Assembly: GCF_016917355.1 (NCBI RefSeq)
Contig: NZ_CP070304.1
Location: forward strand, 2,418,001-2,482,000
Direction of reading: 5' to 3'
Length of the DNA stretch: 64,000 nt
DNA from: Glaciimonas sp. PAMC28666
GTDB taxonomy: Bacteria > Pseudomonadota > Gammaproteobacteria > Burkholderiales > Burkholderiaceae_D
The notes below the pieces were generated by a model. The model worked only from the letters and a program-made list of their open reading frames with translations. It did no database searches and had not been told where the DNA came from. This document shows, in pieces, positions 1 to 9,474 of the stretch (its first letter is position 1; every line of letters begins with the position of its first letter). A program made the position numbers and the translations under genes.

Positions 1-647
1 ATGGCGCGGTCGCAGATACTCTGGATCGCGCCGCGATCATGACTGACGATCAGTAAGGTGGTGCCGAGGCTGCGGAAGGCGCGAATCCGTTCAAAGCTTT
101 TATGCTGAAAATACACATCGCCGACGGACAATGCTTCATCAATGATCAGAATATCCGGTCGCACGGCGGTGGCAACAGCAAACGCCAGCCGCACCTGCAT
201 GCCGCTGGAGTAGACCCGCACCGGCTGATCAAGATAGTCGCCGATTTCTGCAAAGGCAGCGATCTCAGGCATCATGGCCACGATTTCTGCTGCTTGCAAG
301 CCCAGCAACTGGCCGGCCATGATGGCGTTCTGGCGACCGGTGAAATCGGGATGAAAGCCCATACCGAGTTCGAGCATTGCTGCCACCCGACCACGCATCA
401 CCACCGATCCGGTTGACGGTTGGGTGGTCCCGGTAATCAATTTCAGCAAGGTGCTTTTGCCTGCGCCGTTGATGCCGATAATTCCCACCGCTTCGCCAGG
501 TGAGACGGTGAAACTAATATCTTCCAGAATCCATTTGAGCTGATGATGGGCTTTTTTCCGGGGACTAAGCCATTCGTTGAGACGCGCCCAGCGGTTGGGA
601 TATTGGCGGTAGGCTTTGCCGACGTTTCGTACAATAATTGCGCTCAT
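1..647 (-). CDS. wzt: Polysaccharide ABC exporter ATPase, Wzt/KpsT-like (3' end outside window)
   Basis: ATPase that energises export of an undecaprenyl-linked polysaccharide across the inner membrane. About 215 N-terminal residues are visible. Walker A GINGAGKST lies at about 58-66, the signature SSGMQVRLA at about 147-155, Walker B ILIIDEALSVGD from about 166, and the H-loop His in IVSHD at about 203. The ATG at 645-647 overlaps the permease stop as TGATG, which fixes the start and shows translational coupling. The gene runs off the left edge, so I cannot tell whether it carries a Wzt C-terminal carbohydrate-binding domain. The GDP-D-rhamnose genes 7 kb away suggest a D-rhamnose-containing chain, but that is inference. 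Confidence 0.93.
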   Translation of the reverse strand, partial: MSAIIVRNVGKAYRQYPNRWARLNEWLSPRKKAHHQLKWILEDISFTVSPGEAVGIIGINGAGKSTLLKLITGTTQPSTGSVVMRGRVAAMLELGMGFHPDFTGRQNAIMAGQLLGLQAAEIVAMMPEIAAFAEIGDYLDQPVRVYSSGMQVRLAFAVATAVRPDILIIDEALSVGDVYFQHKSFERIRAFRSLGTTLLIVSHDRGAIQSICDRA

Positions 648-1441
648 CAGAGTTCATCCACGATTTCGCCAGCGCGTTTGCGAAACAACAGCAAACCCGA
701 CCAGCATAATAATAATCCCAGTACCAGCACGGCACCTATCCGGTGCCATGAAGGCGCAGTGCCGTGCACCAAAATTCCCTGATAGGCGAGTGTTATGGGG
801 GTCATCGGGTTAAGCAGCACCAGTTTTTGCGCCCACGCAGGGAGGGTGGATAACGGATACACAATCGGGGTTAACCAGAACCAGAATTGCAACACGATCA
901 TGAAGAGCTGCCCGACATCGCGGAAGAAGACGTTTAATACGCCTAAATTCATGCCGAGGCCGACTGCAAAGATCAATTGCACCAGCAATACGGGAATGAG
1001 CCAGAAGTAGACCAGGCCGGGGAAGTTTCCTGAAATCACGAGGAAGCCGGTGAACAGGCCAAAAATAATCGCAAACCCGGCACAAGCGCTGAGTACCACG
1101 GTGACCGGTAACGCGATCCGCGGGAAGCTGAGTTTTTTGAGCAGGTTGGCGTTGTCGATAAACATGTTTTGGCAACGTCCGACAATCTCGGTAAACAAGC
1201 CCCAGGTCAGCACCCCTGCGCACAGATAAATACTGTAACCAAAGGTTGACTCGACCCCCGCCATGCGGGTCCGCATGACGTTCGCAAAGATCAGCGTGTA
1301 GACCAAAATCTGGGCGAGCGGTTGTAGCACCAGCCAGGACGCGCCCAGCATCGAATTGCGGTAGCGTGATGCAAATTCGCGTTTGACGCTGCCGAGAATA
1401 AAACCTCGAAAGCGGTAAATTTCAGTCAAATAGGTTGGCAT
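647..1441 (-). CDS. wzm: Polysaccharide ABC exporter permease, Wzm/KpsM-like
   Basis: ABC-2 type integral membrane protein of 264 aa, the normal length for Wzm/KpsM. The N-terminal cytoplasmic stretch (FILGSVKREFASRYRNSMLG) is typical of the family and is followed by about six hydrophobic segments. It forms the channel partner of the downstream ATPase, whose start overlaps its stop (TGATG). No strong Shine-Dalgarno sequence is visible before the ATG at 1441. It most likely exports O-antigen or another lipid-linked glycan in the ABC-dependent route, distinct from the Wzy-type cluster at the other end of the window. Confidence 0.92.
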   Translation of the reverse strand: MPTYLTEIYRFRGFILGSVKREFASRYRNSMLGASWLVLQPLAQILVYTLIFANVMRTRMAGVESTFGYSIYLCAGVLTWGLFTEIVGRCQNMFIDNANLLKKLSFPRIALPVTVVLSACAGFAIIFGLFTGFLVISGNFPGLVYFWLIPVLLVQLIFAVGLGMNLGVLNVFFRDVGQLFMIVLQFWFWLTPIVYPLSTLPAWAQKLVLLNPMTPITLAYQGILVHGTAPSWHRIGAVLVLGLLLCWSGLLLFRKRAGEIVDEL

Positions 1442-1744
1442 AAAAAAAAGAAGTTTTTATCATTAAATGGAACAGCCTCTATATCAGGGCTGCTAAGCTT
1501 GTTTCTCTATCATGCAAGCACCCTTGCGATTTTTGCGCTCTTTTTGCTGGCGAAGGAGCGGCTGCGAATCAACAGAGCGCGGCACGGTGATGCTGCTTGT
1601 TGTGGCGCTAATTCGTTTGGGTTTTTGGTTTTCTTATATTTAGTTAATTTATTTAATTAATTTACTTAATTTATTTATTATTTAATTAATGTTCTTTTTC
1701 CGATGAGGATGTTTTGCAGATTGGCCTGAGTTGGGGCGCATGGA
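1442..1744. other. Intergenic region with very AT-rich block
   Basis: No gene seen. Positions about 1630-1695 are almost pure A/T, built from imperfect repeats of TTAATTTATT/TTAATTAA, in a genome of otherwise moderate GC. The block sits upstream of the leftward polysaccharide ABC exporter and could act as an UP element or a site for H-NS-like or IHF-like proteins. No clear -35/-10 pair was identified. Confidence 0.5.
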
Positions 1745-2086
1745 TTAACACCCAAACACCCATCCTTGTATCAAAACGGTCCCGCCCACTAAAACGATTC
1801 CCAGCGCGTTAGCTGCTAAATCCAGCCACGAGAATCCTCTTCCTGGAACGAATTTCTGCAACACTTCAATCAGATAGCCGGCGATAAACAGGCCGCCCAG
1901 CCATCCCGCCAATGCTTCATTGTTTACAGCCATTTTTGTTGCCAGCAAAGACAACCCGGCATACGCCAAAAAATGCAACAATTTATCGTTCGGCAACGGC
2001 GGCATCCAGCGCTCAGGCATCAAGCAGCCTGCGAGAATTCCTGCACCAGCTATAAAAAAAACAATTTCCACCCATGCTGTCGTCAC
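1745..2086 (-). CDS. VanZ-like family membrane protein
   Basis: Small membrane protein of 113 aa with about four hydrophobic segments. It carries VanZ-family hallmarks: DKLLHFLAYAGLS near residue 34, and E..QKFVPGRGFSWLDLAANALG near the C-terminus. VanZ proteins are named from a teicoplanin-resistance gene, but most family members have no proven function and usually sit near envelope or polysaccharide genes, as here. It follows the TPR/barrel gene (2149-3492) by 62 bases on the same strand and may share its transcript. Confidence 0.8.
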   Translation of the reverse strand: MTTAWVEIVFFIAGAGILAGCLMPERWMPPLPNDKLLHFLAYAGLSLLATKMAVNNEALAGWLGGLFIAGYLIEVLQKFVPGRGFSWLDLAANALGIVLVGGTVLIQGWVFGC

Positions 2087-2148
2087 AAAATTTCCTACCT
2101 TACCTGTTAATGTCTATCGTCACGCGATTGTTGCTTTTCGGTTAGCTT

Positions 2149-3492
2149 TTAGCCAGCTTGCCATTGCCAACTCAACTTAATTTGCTGACTGCGATATTGG
2201 AATATCGAGATATTTTCATTGTTATGTACCGTGCGCCATTCCAGTAACAGCGACTGATGCGGCGCGAGTTGATAGCTCAATCCACTGCGCCAGATTTGTG
2301 TGTCCTCATGACGGGCCTGATCGATCAGCCCGGGTGAGTACGCACTATCACTTTGCCAGTTTTGATGCGACCAGTTTAGTTCTCCCAGGATGCGATCGCT
2401 CAAACGAAAGCGGCTGCCCAGGCTGACTAACCAGCCATGGCGATCCCCGCCGGGGCGCGGACCGAGCGCGTGGTCAGTAAGATACGAGAGGTTGGCCTGC
2501 GAAAACGACCAGGTGTTCTGATAGCTTATCTGCTGGCCCAGCTCAAGCGTATTGGAATTGAAATTGGTTTGGGTCGGATAGACGGCGTTGGTAACGCTCG
2601 CTATCAATCCAGCCTGGATCCGGTCCGTTACTGCATGCGTCAGTTCGGTTTGTGCATGCGACTGGATTTGATACATTTGACCACCGAGCGATACCATCGC
2701 CAGTGAGGCCATGCCGTGCAGGGTCCAGTCATTCCATCTCCATGGCACGTCGATCCCGCCTACGCTTGCTGTGGTGTTCTGACGCGCCAGATGGTCGTTC
2801 TGGCGTGCTTCAAATTGTGCAAAAATAATCGCGCCATTGGACGAAATGGTGCGGCGGTAGCCCATCGTCAGCAGGGTGAACTGATCTTGCTGCGGCAAAT
2901 ATTCCGGTAACAATTCCAGCTCAATACGTTGGCTGACGGGACCGATGGTGAAGATGGAGCTACTCGCGCCTTGATTTACATTGGTGTCGTAGCCGCGGCC
3001 GATCGACACTGCATATGTGCTGTGCGCCTCCCACGCTTTGCAACCCACTTCGCGCCGTGCTGCGATCACCGCCAGAATAACTGGCGGCGGTGCAAAGCGC
3101 TCTTCGATCAGTTTGAATAGCCGTTCAGCTTCATCTCCATTGCCGAGTTCACATTGAATCAGCGCCAGATCCAGCCATGCACCGGCATGCTGCGGCTCTT
3201 GCCGGACCATCCGGCGCAGCGTCCGGCTGGCGTCGTCGCGATGACCTTCGGCGATCGAGCGCATCGCGTCCATATACAAATCCTGCTCGAGCTCGTTGGT
3301 GACGGAAAGAGATTCCTTCTGTTGGGTAATGCTGGTAGGAATCTGTACCTGCTCTGGAAGCGGTGGCTGGAACTGTATTTGCGCCTGCACCATACTGTGG
3401 CATAGACCTGCGCAGAGGATGAGGATGGTGCGCAACAGTTGCAGCTTATTGATTAAGCGCGGGCGGATCGTGCATCGGATTGCTGCCGTCAT
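2149..3492 (-). CDS. TPR / outer-membrane beta-barrel protein, third gene of a FecR-CHASE2 module
   Basis: The ATG at 3490-3492 overlaps the cyclase stop (ATGA) and gives a 447-aa protein with a signal peptide ending near VQA-QIQF. A longer frame up to 3621 lies inside the cyclase gene and lacks a signal peptide at its start, so I reject it. The N-terminal part holds TPR-like helices (AEGHRDDASRTLRRMVRQEP.. then AGAWLDLALIQCELGNGDEAERLF). The remaining ~300 residues alternate in short beta-strand-like stretches rich in Trp, Tyr and Gln, as in outer-membrane barrels of the surface-lipoprotein-assembly-modifier type. The exact substrate or partner is unknown. Its coupling to the CHASE2 cyclase suggests a shared envelope-sensing or export role. 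Confidence 0.8.
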   Translation of the reverse strand: MTAAIRCTIRPRLINKLQLLRTILILCAGLCHSMVQAQIQFQPPLPEQVQIPTSITQQKESLSVTNELEQDLYMDAMRSIAEGHRDDASRTLRRMVRQEPQHAGAWLDLALIQCELGNGDEAERLFKLIEERFAPPPVILAVIAARREVGCKAWEAHSTYAVSIGRGYDTNVNQGASSSIFTIGPVSQRIELELLPEYLPQQDQFTLLTMGYRRTISSNGAIIFAQFEARQNDHLARQNTTASVGGIDVPWRWNDWTLHGMASLAMVSLGGQMYQIQSHAQTELTHAVTDRIQAGLIASVTNAVYPTQTNFNSNTLELGQQISYQNTWSFSQANLSYLTDHALGPRPGGDRHGWLVSLGSRFRLSDRILGELNWSHQNWQSDSAYSPGLIDQARHEDTQIWRSGLSYQLAPHQSLLLEWRTVHNNENISIFQYRSQQIKLSWQWQAG

Positions 3493-5420
3493 AGACGCGG
3501 TCCCTGGACTGCCGAGGCGGTTGATGCGGCTGTTGCGGCTGTTGCGATTGATGTGATTGGTGCGAAGGTGTACAACATGGTCGGTGCTTCTTTTCCACGC
3601 AATAAAACTTCCCCCAGGCATAATAAAGCGTGGCGTACGCTGCCAGCGGCTGTGCGTGGGCCGATCATGACATCATGCGGCAGCTTGCGCGCCAGTTGTT
3701 CCAGGCGCGCCGCCGTGTTGATGCTATCGCCGACCGCGGTATAAAAACTCCGCACTGCCGTTCCAAAGTCTCCTACCATCGCCATTCCGCTTTCAATCCC
3801 GATTCGCACGCGCAATGGCGGCAACCCCTGATTCATTCGTAGCACGTTATAAGCAAAAATTTCTGCCAAAATCGATTTGGCCGCGTCTAGCGCCAGATCG
3901 GCCTGCTGCGGCTGTTTTAATGGTGCGCCCCAAAATGCGACGAGACCATCACCGGTATATTTATCCAGGGTGCCCTGAGCTGCCAGCACTGGCCGCGTCA
4001 GGCAGCCGAGAAACATGCGGGTCAGTTCTGTTGCTTCTTCTATCGACAACGATTCCACCTGACCGGTGTAATTCTGCATGTCTGCTATCAGTGTTGTCAC
4101 CAGCACCCGTTGTGGCAGAAGCGGATTCTGGACGTTGCTGCGTAACAGCGCAGCGACTACCGGACGCGCCAGATATTGGTGCAAGGTTCCCAGCAAGCGG
4201 TGTGAACGCTGTTGCGAAACCTGCCAGGCAAATGGCACCGCTACCGCTAGCAAAAACAGAAGTGTTGCTAACGGCGCTGTCGTAGAAAACCATGGATCAT
4301 GCGCGCTGAGCCAAAACGCGATCAAGACCCAGAGCAACGCCGCGGCTGCCAACAGACTCAGGCTTGCGATCGCTGACAGGCGCGGAAATGCCAGCGTCGC
4401 CAACAAACTTGCCAGTGCTGCGAACAAAACGCCGACGATGCGTCCTGGCCAGGCTATCTTATGCGCCCGCGCGCTGTCGTCCAGCAGTTCCGTCAGGGCG
4501 CTGGCATGCACCATCACACCGGCGGTAGTGGCACTCAACGCGGTGGGTACCATATCGCTTAGTCCAAGCGCGGAAGACCCCACCAGCACCAACCTGCCGC
4601 TGATGGGTATATCTGCCTGATGCTGCAGGACGCTCAGCGCCGACACTACTGTGTAGGAGGCCCAGCTTCGTGCAAAATGCAGCGCCAGAAAATCATGGTC
4701 GCGCGCGCGCAGCGCAAACCCGGCAGTCTCATCCGGGCCGTGCTGCTCGGCGCAGCAATTAAACAACGCTAGCGACAGACTTGGATAGACGCGGCCATCG
4801 AACGCGCTTTGTAGCGGAATCCGCCGCAACATGCCATCCTGATCCGGCAAGAATCCAATATTGCCAACTTGTTGCGCGCGTGCAAAACCTGCTTGATTCG
4901 CAATATATCCTTGTGCCGCAACGCCCGCAGCGGGGGAGGCTGGCCAGCTGCCACCACTGGCCAGATGCCCGACCCGCAGCGGCGGCGTGCGTACGGTATA
5001 AGTCAGCGCTTGCCCTAGCACCAGCGGGCCATATTGCGCGAGCATGGCTAAACGCTGGTCGCCACCACTATCGGATTTTTCTGGCAATACCAGGTCAAGT
5101 GCTACGCCACGCGCGTTGGCCTGCAACAGACTTTCAACCAGATCCGCCAGGCGCTTGCGCGGCCACGGCCACGGACCCAACGCAGTCAGACTGGCCTCGT
5201 CAATATCGACGACCAATACGCGTTGATCTTCGACGCTGCTGACGCGCCAGCGAATAAAATTATCGCGCAACCAGGCATTGCCAAAATCGCTGTGTCCCAA
5301 AGGTCCCGGTAATTCCAGCGCCACGGCTAACGCCAATGCCAGCAATGCGATTAGCCACCGACAGATCGAGGCAGCGGGCCAATCACGAAAAAATGTTAAA
5401 CGAAAACGTGACCCGATCAC
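3489..5420 (-). CDS. CHASE2-domain class III adenylate cyclase
   Basis: Inner-membrane sensor cyclase of 643 aa. An N-terminal membrane segment (about 20-38) precedes a periplasmic CHASE2 domain (about 45-315), then three membrane helices (about 323-400) and a cytosolic class III cyclase domain (about 435-620). Metal-binding Asp447 (IADMQ) and Asp491 (YTGDG) are present. Purine-binding Lys487 and Thr561 are the Lys/Thr pair of class IIIb adenylate cyclases, and Asn568/Arg572 (NTAAR) complete the transition-state pair. Cyclic AMP is therefore the expected product. CHASE2 domains sense unknown extracytoplasmic signals. It is coupled by ATGA to the TPR/barrel gene and divergent from the FecR gene, with a perfect CRP-type palindrome between them. 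Confidence 0.93.
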   Translation of the reverse strand: MIGSRFRLTFFRDWPAASICRWLIALLALALAVALELPGPLGHSDFGNAWLRDNFIRWRVSSVEDQRVLVVDIDEASLTALGPWPWPRKRLADLVESLLQANARGVALDLVLPEKSDSGGDQRLAMLAQYGPLVLGQALTYTVRTPPLRVGHLASGGSWPASPAAGVAAQGYIANQAGFARAQQVGNIGFLPDQDGMLRRIPLQSAFDGRVYPSLSLALFNCCAEQHGPDETAGFALRARDHDFLALHFARSWASYTVVSALSVLQHQADIPISGRLVLVGSSALGLSDMVPTALSATTAGVMVHASALTELLDDSARAHKIAWPGRIVGVLFAALASLLATLAFPRLSAIASLSLLAAAALLWVLIAFWLSAHDPWFSTTAPLATLLFLLAVAVPFAWQVSQQRSHRLLGTLHQYLARPVVAALLRSNVQNPLLPQRVLVTTLIADMQNYTGQVESLSIEEATELTRMFLGCLTRPVLAAQGTLDKYTGDGLVAFWGAPLKQPQQADLALDAAKSILAEIFAYNVLRMNQGLPPLRVRIGIESGMAMVGDFGTAVRSFYTAVGDSINTAARLEQLARKLPHDVMIGPRTAAGSVRHALLCLGEVLLRGKEAPTMLYTFAPITSIATAATAASTASAVQGPRL

Positions 5421-5619
5421 TATAGTTACCGATTGCTTAGCCAGCCGAAAAACGATTAGAGGGTTTTAATTTTGTTGCGCCAATTGCTGCAAATGCATAT
5501 TAAATGTCAGGCTTTGTCAGGATTGGTTACGCGCAATTAAAGATGCAAATTATAGCGCCATGTTCTAATTTTTCGTAGAACAAAAGATGAAAATTATGCA
5601 TATTCATACGCCAAAAATA

Positions 5620-5637
5620 TTCCCTTTCATAAGGGAA
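5620..5637. promoter_or_regulatory. Short perfect inverted repeat
   Basis: TTCCCTT, four-base spacer TCAT, AAGGGAA. It lies 22 bases left of the CRP-like palindrome in the cyclase/fecR intergenic region. It may be an operator or an RNA hairpin; no T-tract follows, so it is not an obvious terminator. Confidence 0.45.
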
Positions 5638-5659
5638 ATAATTTTTATAGCCTACAGAT

Positions 5660-5675
5660 TGTGACCTGCGTCACA
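5660..5675. promoter_or_regulatory. CRP-like binding site (TGTGA-N6-TCACA)
   Basis: Perfect palindrome TGTGACCTGCGTCACA, identical in its ten informative bases to the E. coli CRP consensus. It is centred about 52 bases before the fecR-like ATG and about 247 bases before the cyclase ATG on the other strand. That spacing would suit repression of the fecR-like gene, or activation of the cyclase from a distant promoter. A CRP-like regulator with a matching recognition helix is encoded at 9475-10191. Confidence 0.75.
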
Positions 5676-5719
5676 TCCGGTTGCTGCGTTGTGAACTACC
5701 CTTCAACCAGGAGGATTCA

Positions 5720-7186
5720 ATGCATCATATTTCTCGTTCCACTCCAGTCAGACATTGTGTTGCACGCGTCCAACAAGCTATGCGGCTCTTGCTCGCCATT
5801 GTCCTTGCCAGCGTTAGTGTACAAGCGTACTGCGGCGAAGCAGCGGAGGTGATCCTTGTCGCCGGTACCGCTACCGTCACAAGTAGCAGCACGCATCCGC
5901 TGCTGCTTGGCGATAAGATTCAGGAAGGCGATCGTATCAGCACAGGCGCCGATGGCTATGTGTATTTGAAGACGATCGATAAAGGATTTTTGATCTTTCG
6001 TCCGAATACCGAAGCGCGCATCATCAACTATAGTATTGACGCGCAACACCCGGAAAACACGCGGGTGAAATTGGAGCTTACCAAGGGTTTGGCGCGCAGT
6101 ATTTCTGGCGAGGGCGTGAAGCAATCCAGACAAAATTTTCGTTTCAATACGCCGGTCGCGGCCATTGGCGTGCGCGGTACTGACTTCAATGTTTTCACCG
6201 ATCAAAATACCACGCGCATTGCTGTGCTGTCCGGCGCGGTGATCGTTAGTCCGTTTGTCGCGGACTGCGCACGTGACGGCGGTGGGCCATGCGAAGGCGC
6301 GAGCAGCCGCGAACTGGCCGCAACCCAGCTTGGCCAATTGCTTGAAATCCGCAAAGGCCAGTCCAAACCGCAGCTGTTGCGGAGTCTCGCCGTGGCACCA
6401 GAGGGCACGGCCCCGGCGCGTCCTGACGAACCCGGTGTGAAGCCGATCAGTAGTAAATCCATTACCAACGTTGAGCAAAATAATACTAGTCCTGATGCCA
6501 GTCTGAGCGCGGGCGACGCGAACCTGATCATGCAAAAAGATGCTCAGGTAAAAAATAATATCTTTGGAGTGGGTAGCGTGGCGCCGGCGTTAGCGGCACT
6601 GCCGGTAGCGGTCGTATCAATACCGGTGGTAACAACACCGGTGGTGGTTGCGCCCTTAGGGCCGTTGCCATCGCAGATCATATGGGGTCGCTGGCAGGCT
6701 GTGCTGGATCAGGCCGCTAATGTTGATATGAGCAAACTGCTGGATCCAAACGGCACCAATCGTTTGCTCGCGCTCAACAGCGTGTTCGCCCTGATCCGTC
6801 CGACATCGGCGATCTGGCAATTACCTAATCTGGGTTCGATGGGTTTTGCGTTGCAGCAGAGCGAAGCGTATGTGCTGGATAGCACTAAGGGGACCCTCAC
6901 CGCGGCGACCATTCAAAACGGCAAGCTGAACGTGAATTTTGCCAATGCCACATTTACCACCAGTCTGGATCTGACTAATCAATCTCTGCTTTACAAGCTG
7001 CAGGCGAGCGGTACGGTGAGTGCAAATGGCCTTTTGAACGGGGACAATCAATTTGTCGGAACGACGACTATGGTCGTCAATGGTGCGCTTGGCGCTGAGA
7101 AAAGTGATGCTGCTGCGTATCTGTTTCAAAGCCGTCTCAATGATACGCGCACGGTTGCAGGAGCAACCACCTGGCTGAAAAATTAG
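5720..7186 (+). CDS. Secreted FecR-domain protein
   Basis: Periplasmic or surface protein of 488 aa. The ATG at 5720 is chosen because AGGAGG lies five bases upstream; a TTG 39 bases earlier has no such support. A signal peptide (about 1-37) leads into a FecR domain (about 45-178) with the hallmark TPVAAIGVRGTDF. A Pro/Val-rich linker follows, then a C-terminal ~170-residue Gly/Asn/Ala beta-type domain ending in LNDTRTVAGATTWLKN. FecR domains of this stand-alone type are found beside CHASE2 cyclases and TPR proteins, not iron sigma factors; there is no FecI-like sigma factor here. Function is unknown; ligand binding or anti-sigma-like signalling at the envelope is possible. Confidence 0.85.
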   Translation: MHHISRSTPVRHCVARVQQAMRLLLAIVLASVSVQAYCGEAAEVILVAGTATVTSSSTHPLLLGDKIQEGDRISTGADGYVYLKTIDKGFLIFRPNTEARIINYSIDAQHPENTRVKLELTKGLARSISGEGVKQSRQNFRFNTPVAAIGVRGTDFNVFTDQNTTRIAVLSGAVIVSPFVADCARDGGGPCEGASSRELAATQLGQLLEIRKGQSKPQLLRSLAVAPEGTAPARPDEPGVKPISSKSITNVEQNNTSPDASLSAGDANLIMQKDAQVKNNIFGVGSVAPALAALPVAVVSIPVVTTPVVVAPLGPLPSQIIWGRWQAVLDQAANVDMSKLLDPNGTNRLLALNSVFALIRPTSAIWQLPNLGSMGFALQQSEAYVLDSTKGTLTAATIQNGKLNVNFANATFTTSLDLTNQSLLYKLQASGTVSANGLLNGDNQFVGTTTMVVNGALGAEKSDAAAYLFQSRLNDTRTVAGATTWLKN

Positions 7187-7315
7187 GCGCGCTGCGACCA
7201 CTATTTTCGCAGGAAAGTAATACGAGTTTCGCATGGAAAATTACACACATCATGAAATAAGGCCAACATGCTGGCGACAGCGTGCGCCACCATTTCAATA
7301 ATTAAAGGCAGTTAA

Positions 7316-8368
<1,053 letters not shown>

Positions 8369-8498
8369 TTAAGGCCCCGGGCAGGGTGGCTAACGGTGGT
8401 GCTACCCATGCTACCCTGGCTATCGTGCTGCCGTTGCCGTCATTACTGTCGTTACTCCGATCAGCAGATCAAAACATAACCGACCGGACAAGAATCCT

Positions 8499-9410
8499 AT
8501 GCAGGTGAACCTCCCTCCCTCGACGCCTGGCCGTTGCCTGATTACCGGCATCGGTGGTTTTACGGGGCTTTATCTGGCGCAGGAGCTGCAAGCTGCTGGC
8601 TATGAGGTATTTGGTACCGCGCACGAAGCTTCACCGCTTCCAAAGCGGGTGTATTCAGTTGATCTAAACGATCTGGCCGGATTGCGTGCGGTCATTAAGG
8701 CCGTGCGCCCCGATGTGGTCGTGCATCTGGCGGCGATTGCTTTTGTTGCGCATGGTGATGTCGAAGCCATTTATCGCACCAATGTCAACGGTACCCGTAA
8801 TTTGCTACAAGCGCTGGCCGAAAGTGATCAGGTGCCGCGGGCTGTGTTGCTTGCCAGCAGTGCGAATATATATGGCAATTCATTGGCCGACCCGATTCGG
8901 GAGCATGACGCGGCTGCTCCTGAAAGCGACTATGCGGTGAGCAAAATTGCGATGGAGTATATGGCCAGATTATGGAATGCGCGCTTGCCCATCACCATTG
9001 TGCGGCCTTTCAATTACACCGGCGCGGGACAAGCGCCGAATTTCCTGGTGCCAAAAATCGTTTCGCATTTCAAGCAGCGTGCAAGCCGTATCGAACTCGG
9101 CAATCTGGATGTGGAACGCGATTTTTCGGATGTGCGCTGCGTGGTAACGGCTTATCGACGATTGCTCGATAACCCCGCGCCGGGCCAGACTTTTAATATC
9201 TGCTCGGGCCGCGTCAGCTCTTTGCGTGACATTGTTGCTACGTTGGAGAGGCTCGCAGGCTATACGATTGAAGTGTCGGTGAATCCTGCTTTTATGCGAC
9301 CGAACGAGGTGAAACGGCTGGTCGGTAGTAACGCTAAGCTGATAGCCGCCATCGGGGAATTGCCGGCCATCGTGCTACCCGATACGTTGCGCTGGATGCT
9401 GCAGGCTTAA
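8499..9410 (+). CDS. rmd: GDP-4-keto-6-deoxy-D-mannose reductase (GDP-D-rhamnose synthesis)
   Basis: SDR of 303 aa with Rossmann motif TGIGGFTGLYLA, catalytic region LASSANIYG and YAVSK, and substrate-region motif FNYTGAGQAPNFLVPKI, which is typical of RMD enzymes. It would reduce the Gmd product to GDP-D-rhamnose; a fucose synthase (GMER) would look different at the C-terminus. Together with Gmd and the Wzm/Wzt exporter this suggests a D-rhamnose-containing O-chain. The gene follows gmd on the same strand and ends 65 bases before the convergent regulator gene. Confidence 0.88.
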   Translation: MQVNLPPSTPGRCLITGIGGFTGLYLAQELQAAGYEVFGTAHEASPLPKRVYSVDLNDLAGLRAVIKAVRPDVVVHLAAIAFVAHGDVEAIYRTNVNGTRNLLQALAESDQVPRAVLLASSANIYGNSLADPIREHDAAAPESDYAVSKIAMEYMARLWNARLPITIVRPFNYTGAGQAPNFLVPKIVSHFKQRASRIELGNLDVERDFSDVRCVVTAYRRLLDNPAPGQTFNICSGRVSSLRDIVATLERLAGYTIEVSVNPAFMRPNEVKRLVGSNAKLIAAIGELPAIVLPDTLRWMLQA

Positions 9411-9474
9411 GAGCGCGTTGTTGCGCGTAACTGCTTGCTAGCAAGGTTGCCAGCGGTATTTCACGCCATCGATC

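Larger units (their letters stand above)
5421..5719. promoter_or_regulatory. Divergent promoter region between cyclase and fecR-like gene
   Basis: AT-rich 299-base intergenic segment serving two divergent genes. It contains an inverted repeat TTCCCTT-TCAT-AAGGGAA at 5620-5637, a perfect CRP-like palindrome at 5660-5675 (listed separately) and a lone TGTGA half-site at 5690-5694. The Shine-Dalgarno AGGAGG at 5709-5714 sits five bases before the ATG at 5720. I could not assign -10/-35 boxes with confidence. Confidence 0.6.

Noticed and set aside
3490-3621. Extended N-terminus of the TPR/barrel protein inside the cyclase gene
   Set aside because: The ATG at 3490-3492 gives a clean signal peptide and ATGA coupling; the upstream extension is low-complexity Arg/Asn/Ser with no signal.
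5720-7186. FecR regulator of a TonB/FecI iron system
   Set aside because: The protein is exported with the FecR domain at its mature N-terminus, there is no FecI sigma factor, and the TonB receptor is 34 kb away without a signalling-type context.
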